From NCBI GenBank assembly GCA_002373375.1, contig DFLE01000040.1, forward strand, positions 1-10,965: a stretch of DNA of 10,965 nucleotides. The letters are read 5' to 3'. The notes below the pieces were generated by a model that saw only the letters and a program-made list of their open reading frames with translations, was not told the DNA's origin and did not search any database. The DNA is from Prevotellaceae bacterium UBA3627. Lineage in GTDB: Bacteria; Bacteroidota; Bacteroidia; Bacteroidales; Bacteroidaceae. The number at the start of each line of letters is the position of its first letter. Positions within the stretch are counted from its first letter, which is position 1. Made by a program: the position numbers and the translations under genes. Shown one piece after another: positions 6,755-10,965 of this stretch.

Positions 6755-7239
6755 AACTTTATCACGGTACTAATATGGACATTCAGGTGATAGACCTTAC
6801 AAAAGGTTTACAGCACAAAGATTTTGGTAAAGGTTTCTATCTTACACCTGACAAGGCAACGGCCACACGTATGGCTAAGAAGAAAGCGCGTCTTTTCGGA
6901 GGTATGCCAACGATAATAACTTACGAGATGGACGAGTCTGTGTTGCAGTCAGATTTGAATATAAAGATTTTTCCAGAAAAAGCTTGTGCAGAATGGTTCT
7001 TGTTTATTGATGCAAACCGAGACAGAAAAAACAATTCGCCTATACACAACTATGACATAGTGGTAGGGCCTATAGCCGATGACGGTGTGGTACTTCAATT
7101 AGGCAATTACCATGAAGGAATATATACACCAGAACAAGCTGCTCAGTTACTTCAAGACAGGTATCTTGACCAACAATATTACTTTGGAACAGAACAGGCA
7201 CTGCATTATTTACACAAGATTAATTCAGAAACGATATGA
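6751..7239 (+). CDS. DUF3990 protein, predicted ADP-ribosyltransferase-like enzyme
   Basis: A 162-residue soluble protein. It opens with LYHGTN (His5) followed by DFGKGFYLTPD (Tyr30), the first two motifs of the H-Y-[E/D/Q] type ADP-ribosyltransferase fold to which DUF3990 is related. YDIVVGPIADDGV (101-113) is the segment I associate most with DUF3990. QYYFGTEQAL near the C-terminus supplies a candidate third catalytic residue (Glu148). If active, it would transfer ADP-ribose from NAD+ to a protein, nucleic acid or small molecule; the target is unknown. The start is placed at ATG 6751, because it overlaps the previous stop as ATGA and has a rare good ribosome site, GGAGG at 6737-6741, nine bases upstream. 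An in-frame ATG at 6724 would only add nine residues ahead of the family start. The stop shares ATGA (7236-7239) with the next gene. No signal peptide is present, so it is cytoplasmic. Confidence 0.8.
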   Translation: MKLYHGTNMDIQVIDLTKGLQHKDFGKGFYLTPDKATATRMAKKKARLFGGMPTIITYEMDESVLQSDLNIKIFPEKACAEWFLFIDANRDRKNNSPIHNYDIVVGPIADDGVVLQLGNYHEGIYTPEQAAQLLQDRYLDQQYYFGTEQALHYLHKINSETI

Positions 7240-7478
7240 ACCAACCTACACACAGTCAGATTGCGAACTACCTGACAGACTACGCTTTGAGTGAATTGGT
7301 TAAATATGTGATGGAGGATACGGGCTGTTCCATAGAACAGGCTATGGAGAAGGTTTATACATCGTCTTTGATGCCAGCATTGCAGGATGAGGAGGGCGAA
7401 CTATATGTTCAGAGTCCTGCATATCTTTACGAGCTGATGAACGACCCTCAGATAAAATACTCAGTTAATGCTCAATGA
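7236..7478 (+). CDS. Small protein of DUF3990-associated cassette, unknown family
   Basis: An 80-residue acidic, soluble, predicted helical protein. I cannot give it a Pfam name. The pattern is a helix (YLTDYALSELVKYVMED), then SIEQAMEKVYTS, a DEEGELYVQSPAYLYELM segment and a short tail. From memory, similar small proteins with a 'GLYxQ(S/G)xxYVY' motif travel with DUF3791 and DUF3990 genes in Firmicutes and Bacteroidetes. It could be a second antitoxin, adaptor or target-recruiting subunit, which is inference from position only. It is joined on both sides by ATGA overlaps (7236-7239 and 7475-7478), so its dosage is translationally tied to the ADP-ribosyltransferase-like protein. Confidence 0.75.
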   Translation: MNQPTHSQIANYLTDYALSELVKYVMEDTGCSIEQAMEKVYTSSLMPALQDEEGELYVQSPAYLYELMNDPQIKYSVNAQ

Positions 7479-8221
7479 TTTTGCAAATTATGACTAAGGT
7501 TTTATTATTTGCTATACTTCTTTTTGTGGTTGGCTTAAACTACATTTGCGCGGTTGTTTTCAAAAGCAATCCCGACATTATTTCAGGATTCAAGATGAGT
7601 GATGAACCAGAGCAGAGAGCCCTTGACGAAGTTTGGCTGAATAAAATGTCCAGATATTTGACTATCGCAAACATCGTGACGCTTACAGGAGGTCTTATTG
7701 GAATAATATTCAATTTGCAGATATTATACTATGTTTCTTTAGTCCTGCCCCTTATTCTCGCTTTATTATTCGGTTATATACAAAGGAAAGGAGCGAAAGG
7801 GGAAAAGAAGAAAAATGTGGCAGTAATTGCCACACTCATATTCACTCTTCTTCTAACCAGTCTGCCTGTCTTTTACACTTTTAACAGTGACCTTGAGGTA
7901 ACGCTTACCGATAAGGAAATGACTATTGGCGGTTTATATGGTTTAGATATCCCTCTACAGGAAATAAAAGAAAAGAGTCTTTGTCAGTCACTCCCTGCCA
8001 TTAGCACTAAGACAAATGGCTTTGCATTAGCAAAAACTCGCTTAGGGCATTTCCGAACCGCAACAGGTGAAGACATAATGCTGTTCACTCATTCGGACTC
8101 TTATTTCCTGCGGATTACCAGAACTAATGGTGTAACATACTACCTCTCTTCAAAAGACAAAAAAGCAACAAGACAACTATTCACAGAACTACAGAAGAAA
8201 CAAAATAACAAAACAAAATGA
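7475..8221 (+). CDS. DUF3784-like membrane protein with C-terminal PH-like domain
   Basis: A 248-residue inner-membrane protein. Four hydrophobic segments are visible at about 7-29, 60-80, 82-102 and 114-136. The loop between the first two contains SNPDIISGFKMSDEPEQ, which matches the DUF3784 pattern of a Gly-Phe/Tyr motif followed by a charged stretch. Residues about 140-241 look like a bacterial PH-type beta-barrel domain ending in a helix (GHFRTATGEDIMLF, TYYLSSKDKKATRQLFTEL). Function is unknown; proteins of this design are usually annotated only as membrane or PH-domain proteins. ATG 7475 was chosen for its ATGA overlap with the preceding stop; ATG 7490 (M6) is a possible alternative. 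The stop at 8219-8221 overlaps the next start. The gene is AT-richer than the carboxypeptidase that follows. Confidence 0.7.
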   Translation: MILQIMTKVLLFAILLFVVGLNYICAVVFKSNPDIISGFKMSDEPEQRALDEVWLNKMSRYLTIANIVTLTGGLIGIIFNLQILYYVSLVLPLILALLFGYIQRKGAKGEKKKNVAVIATLIFTLLLTSLPVFYTFNSDLEVTLTDKEMTIGGLYGLDIPLQEIKEKSLCQSLPAISTKTNGFALAKTRLGHFRTATGEDIMLFTHSDSYFLRITRTNGVTYYLSSKDKKATRQLFTELQKKQNNKTK

Positions 8222-9213
8222 AGGTGTCTGTTCTTCCCTTGCGTTACATATTGCTGTGGCTGATGTTCATGGCATTACTCCCTGCCAGTGCGCAGCGGTT
8301 GGTGATGCCGGCGGCACTAAAACCAGGTGATACTATCGCCATAGTGTCGCCGTCGAGCACTCCCGATACGCTGACGGTAGAGAAGGGATGCCAGACTCTG
8401 CGCGAATGGGGCTATGTGCCTGTGGTGGCACCCCATGCGCTGAACAGCTGGCACGGCTTCGCAGGTACTGCTGATGAGCGCGCCGCCGATATGTTGTGGG
8501 CACTGAGGGACTCTACCATCAAGGCCATAATATGCAGTCGCGGTGGTGATGGTGCCGTGCAGGTATTAAGGCGCATACCGCTGAGCGAGTTTCGCAGTCA
8601 TCCTAAGTGGGTGATGGGCTTCAGCGATGCCACGGCACTGCACAGCGCCGAGGTGGCGGCAGGGGTTATGAGCATACACTGCACCATGTGCGACGGCATT
8701 GCGATGCGTGGCGAGCGCGACTCCGTCAACGCCATACTGCAACAGCTGTTGCAGGGCGAAATGCCTTCATATCAAGCACCGGCACATTCTCTCAACCAAT
8801 ACGGAGAGGCGGAGGGCATACTGGTGGGCGGCAATATGTCTGTGTTCTGCGGACTGGCAGGCTCGGAATATGATTTCCTGAACCGCATAGATGAAGGCCT
8901 TATACTGTTCATAGAAGACACCGGCGAGTCCATGTCGAAGGTGGACCGTATGCTCCACCACATCGAGATACGCGGCATACTGCCGCGCCTGAAAGGTATC
9001 ATCGTGGGACATTTCTCAAAATACAAGAGTCCCGACAGCGGTTTCAACGATATGTACGACATGCTCCATGAGTACCTGCAGCATTACGACATCCCCGTCT
9101 GCTATGACTTCCCCATCGGCCACCACAGCGGCCTTAACCTCCCGTTGGTAGAAGGCTGTCGCATAAGGCTGAAAGTCACAGACAGCGAAACCAACATCAC
9201 TATGACAGAGTGA
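8218..9213 (+). CDS. Exported S66-family L,D-carboxypeptidase (LdcA-like)
   Basis: A 331-residue serine peptidase of the LdcA/MccF (S66) family. The Ser-Glu-His triad is visible: Ser136 in GFSDATALH, Glu233 in FIEDTGES and His302 in PIGHHSG. The SRGGDGA motif near 107-113 and the family's ending with NLPL are also present. LdcA enzymes remove the terminal D-Ala from muropeptide tetrapeptides; MccF-like members cleave peptide-nucleotide or microcin amide bonds. Residues 1-26 form a signal peptide (LLWLMFMALLPASAQ), so this one should act in the periplasm, unlike classical cytoplasmic LdcA. It starts in an ATGA overlap with the PH-domain gene, yet its GC-rich composition resembles the GH43 gene and not its operon partners. 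Substrate choice between murein tetrapeptide and other acyl-peptides cannot be settled from sequence. Confidence 0.9.
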   Translation: MKVSVLPLRYILLWLMFMALLPASAQRLVMPAALKPGDTIAIVSPSSTPDTLTVEKGCQTLREWGYVPVVAPHALNSWHGFAGTADERAADMLWALRDSTIKAIICSRGGDGAVQVLRRIPLSEFRSHPKWVMGFSDATALHSAEVAAGVMSIHCTMCDGIAMRGERDSVNAILQQLLQGEMPSYQAPAHSLNQYGEAEGILVGGNMSVFCGLAGSEYDFLNRIDEGLILFIEDTGESMSKVDRMLHHIEIRGILPRLKGIIVGHFSKYKSPDSGFNDMYDMLHEYLQHYDIPVCYDFPIGHHSGLNLPLVEGCRIRLKVTDSETNITMTE

Positions 9214-9244
9214 ATGTAACAATGATATAAACAAAGTAGAATTT

Positions 9245-9799
9245 ATGAATAGAAAGATTATTGTTATGGTTATGCTGACAATAACCATAATCACAACAGC
9301 CAATGCTCAAAGTGTTGTGGGCAAATGGCAGTGTACTAAAGAATTTATTGAAAGCCTTGGATTAGGTTATTGGAATTTGGAAGGGTATTGCAAATTCAAA
9401 AAAGACGGAACGTTTAAAGCCAAGCTGCATCGCAAGCGTTTCACCAAATCAAGTTCTGGTGGAATCAAACAAAATAAATCAGTACTTGTCAACATCTATG
9501 GTACATATCGTATCGAAAACAACCAGTTGTCAACAACTGTCACCTACAACGACGTATCATGTTACGTAGAATCTTTCCATGACAAAAACCCATATATCGA
9601 CAAACAGGATGAGGAGACCAATAACATGAGAATGCAGGCACGCAGGGAGGTTGCGTATGACAATGAAATGAACATGTCGGAACGTATAGCCGATAATATA
9701 AAGAACTCCGTGGTGCAGCAATGGAATTGGCGCAACAAACCTCTGGAAGTTACAAAGAACGGCCTTACAATCGACATTATTCCTTATTTCTATAAATAA
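9245..9799 (+). CDS. Exported lipocalin-like hypothetical protein
   Basis: A 184-residue protein with a signal peptide at 1-22 (VMVMLTITIITTANAQ, cleaved after NAQ). The mature part begins VVGKWQCTKEF and continues with FKKDGTFKAKL and GTYRIENNQLSTTVTY, the strand pattern of Bacteroidetes 'lipocalin-like' or DUF-type single-barrel secreted proteins. The second half has a charged helical insert (about 118-155) and a final strand LTIDIIPYFYK. Function is unknown. The 31-base gap after the carboxypeptidase has no TAnnTTTG element or Shine-Dalgarno site, so it is probably the last gene of that operon. Its AT-rich composition resembles the DUF cassette, not the carboxypeptidase. Confidence 0.7.
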   Translation: MNRKIIVMVMLTITIITTANAQSVVGKWQCTKEFIESLGLGYWNLEGYCKFKKDGTFKAKLHRKRFTKSSSGGIKQNKSVLVNIYGTYRIENNQLSTTVTYNDVSCYVESFHDKNPYIDKQDEETNNMRMQARREVAYDNEMNMSERIADNIKNSVVQQWNWRNKPLEVTKNGLTIDIIPYFYK

Positions 9800-9800
9800 A

Positions 9801-9848
9801 GAAACAGCCATATTTTCTTTGCATGATTGCAAGAAATATGGCTGCTTC
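9801..9848. terminator. Long hairpin terminator between convergent genes
   Basis: Arms at 9801-9823 and 9828-9848 pair over about 20 bp with one mismatch and two single-T bulges around a TGAT loop. On the plus strand TGTATTTATT follows. On the minus strand the hairpin runs into TTTATTTATAG. It sits two bases after the lipocalin-like stop and can serve both that gene and korB arriving from the right. Confidence 0.8.
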
Positions 9849-9858
9849 TGTATTTATT

Positions 9859-9893
9859 CCCCTACCCCATCCCTGTGAGGGGGGAGGTAAGGG
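9859..9893. repeat. G/C-rich imperfect palindrome (REP-like intergenic element)
   Basis: CCCCTACCCCATCCCT and AGGGGGGAGGTAAGGG flank a GTG centre and pair at 13 of 16 positions, counting one G-U. Its composition contrasts sharply with the AT-rich surroundings. Similar C-rich/G-rich palindromes recur between genes in Prevotella and Bacteroides genomes, as far as I recall. It lies in the 3' region of korB. Confidence 0.5.
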
Positions 9894-9907
9894 CAGGTCT
9901 GTAATCT

Positions 9908-10912
9908 TTACTTCACCTCCCAGATGTCGTTGGTCTCAAGGAGCTCAGCGAAGTTGTGGTACTTCTTGGCAGCCTTCACCTCCTCTATCTGTGCTGTAAC
10001 ACAGTCGTCGTAGGTAGGAGCCTCCACGTCACGGATTACACCGAGGGCTACTGGGAAGCCGTCGCCGTTGCCCATGAGGGCGAGCTTCAGCTGCAGTGTG
10101 TTGTCCTCGCAGTGTGCGTCGTGCACGAGGATGTCCTTCTCTGTGATGCCGTTCTCACCAATCTTCACAATCTTCAGTCCGAAGCCCTCCTGTACGAGTC
10201 CGAACTCACGGTCCTTACCGAAGATGAGCGGTTTGCCGTGCTCTACGTAGATAGCGTTCTCTGCACGTCCGGCGCTGTTATATACGGCAGCGTGGGTACC
10301 GTCGTTGAACACCACGCAGTTCTGCAATACCTCAGTGACGCTGGCACCCTTGTGAGCGTTGGCAGCCTTCAGCACCTCCACGGTGTGCTTGCCGTCAGTT
10401 GCCACGGTGCGAGCGAAGAAGTGTCCGCGAGCGCCGAAGCAGAGCTCTGCAGGGCGGAATGGGTCTTCCACTGTTCCGTAAGGGCTTGACTTGCTGACGA
10501 AACCGCGTGGTGATGTAGGAGAGTACTGTCCCTTTGTCAAACCGTAGATACGGTTGTTCAAGAGTATCATGTTGAGGTTGATGTTACGACGGTTAGCGTG
10601 TATGAAGTGGTTACCACCGATGGCGAGACCGTCGCCGTCACCGCTAATCTGCCATACCGTGAGGTCAGGGTTAGCAATCTTTGCGCCTGTTGCTATGGCA
10701 GCGGCACGACCATGAATGGTGTTCATGCCGTAAGTAGCCATGTAGTGTGGCAGACGGCTTGAACAGCCGATACCAGATATTACGGCAGTGTTCCAAGGCT
10801 CTACGCCGATTTCTGCCATTGCCTTATGAAGTGATGCGAGGAAGAAGTGGTCGCCGCATCCCGGACACCAACGTGGCTGTCCTTTCTTATAATCTTGAGC
10901 TGTAAATTCCAT
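9908..10912 (-). CDS. korB: 2-oxoglutarate (2-oxoacid):ferredoxin oxidoreductase beta subunit
   Basis: A 334-residue TPP- and [4Fe-4S]-binding subunit that, with an alpha (KorA-type) partner, oxidatively decarboxylates a 2-oxoacid to acyl-CoA with ferredoxin as acceptor, in the cytoplasm. RWCPGCG gives Cys16 and Cys19, SGIGCSS gives Cys50 and LQNCVVFN gives Cys199. These four match the cluster ligands known in the archaeal enzyme. SGDGDGLAIGG (90-100) through LLNN (117-120) is the TPP/Mg2+ motif. Length is typical for a KorB or an archaeal-type beta chain. The frame extends to a GTG at 10945, but that adds an AT-rich, Lys/Asn-rich lead unlike the family, so ATG 10912 is preferred. No promoter element is seen before it, and the alpha subunit is expected just beyond the right edge on the same strand. 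2-oxoglutarate is the likeliest substrate, but other 2-oxoacids (branched-chain, aryl) are possible. Confidence 0.9.
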   Translation of the reverse strand: MEFTAQDYKKGQPRWCPGCGDHFFLASLHKAMAEIGVEPWNTAVISGIGCSSRLPHYMATYGMNTIHGRAAAIATGAKIANPDLTVWQISGDGDGLAIGGNHFIHANRRNINLNMILLNNRIYGLTKGQYSPTSPRGFVSKSSPYGTVEDPFRPAELCFGARGHFFARTVATDGKHTVEVLKAANAHKGASVTEVLQNCVVFNDGTHAAVYNSAGRAENAIYVEHGKPLIFGKDREFGLVQEGFGLKIVKIGENGITEKDILVHDAHCEDNTLQLKLALMGNGDGFPVALGVIRDVEAPTYDDCVTAQIEEVKAAKKYHNFAELLETNDIWEVK

Positions 10913-10942
10913 ATTACTATGATTTTTATTTTTTATTTTTAC

Positions 10943-10960
10943 CACAGATTTCTCAGATTA
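10943..10960. repeat. Tandem 9-mer of the ATCTGTGA-type intergenic repeat
   Basis: On the minus strand TAATCTGAG and AAATCTGTG lie head to tail just before the A-rich korB leader. Short repeats of this AATCTGTG type are scattered through many Bacteroidales intergenic regions, as I recall. Alternatively these bases may be the last codons (ending TGG TAA) of the upstream alpha-subunit gene; the window is too short to decide. Confidence 0.3.
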
Positions 10961-10965
10961 AACTG

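Noticed and set aside
9878..9900. G-quadruplex in the G-rich arm
   Set aside because: Too few separated GGG runs; better explained as one arm of an imperfect palindrome.
9956..10489. 177-codon plus-strand reading antisense to korB
   Set aside because: Antisense shadow of korB, with biased Val/Leu/His composition and no family motifs.
10913..10945. GTG 10945 as korB start
   Set aside because: It adds a low-complexity AT-rich stretch not typical of the family; ATG 10912 gives the expected length.

Overview
The window looks like a chromosomal segment from a gut-type Bacteroidales bacterium, probably Prevotella/Segatella or a close relative. The evidence is: TAnnTTTG-type promoters (the Bacteroidetes -7 element), near absence of Shine-Dalgarno sites, several exported proteins whose signal peptides end in 'AQ', a secreted GH43 glycosidase, a PAT-family (AmpG-like) permease, and a two-subunit-type 2-oxoacid:ferredoxin oxidoreductase beta chain. 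No rRNA, tRNA, insertion sequence or CRISPR array was seen.

Layout. (1) Positions 1-1730, plus strand: the 3' part of a HisC/CobD-like PLP enzyme abuts a LicC-like nucleotidyltransferase. The pair plausibly makes and activates a small phosphorylated amino-alcohol or similar headgroup. A 16-bp hairpin and an unusual CTTTAYT heptamer satellite follow. (2) Positions 1950-3251, minus strand: an AmpG-like 12-TM permease, divergent from (3) a secreted GH43 glycosidase at 3465-5042. Each has its own Bacteroidetes-type promoter in the shared upstream region. The glycosidase start should be moved downstream to 3465. (4) Positions 5091-6425: an AT-rich gene for an exported, beta-propeller-like protein of unknown function.

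(5) Positions 6539-9213: a five-gene operon behind a textbook Bacteroidetes promoter, in which every junction is an ATGA stop/start overlap. The order is DUF3791 small protein, DUF3990 ADP-ribosyltransferase-like protein, an unclassified 80-residue protein, a DUF3784-like four-TM protein with a PH-like domain, and an exported S66 L,D-carboxypeptidase. The first three form a compact candidate toxin-antitoxin or effector cassette and are the best candidate for an undescribed system here. (6) Positions 9245-9799: an exported lipocalin-like hypothetical protein, closed by a strong hairpin and a G/C-rich imperfect palindrome. (7) Positions 9908-10912, minus strand: the KorB-type beta subunit of 2-oxoglutarate (2-oxoacid):ferredoxin oxidoreductase, with its alpha partner expected beyond the right edge.

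Base composition is uneven. Most of 5043-8220 is visibly AT-rich (one 60-base line, 5521-5580, is 33% GC), while the GH43 and carboxypeptidase genes on either side are GC-richer (lines 4321-4380 and 8641-8700 are 60% and 63% GC). This suggests that the propeller gene and the DUF cassette are accessory DNA set between older genes. Family names are recalled from sequence motifs; no database search was possible.
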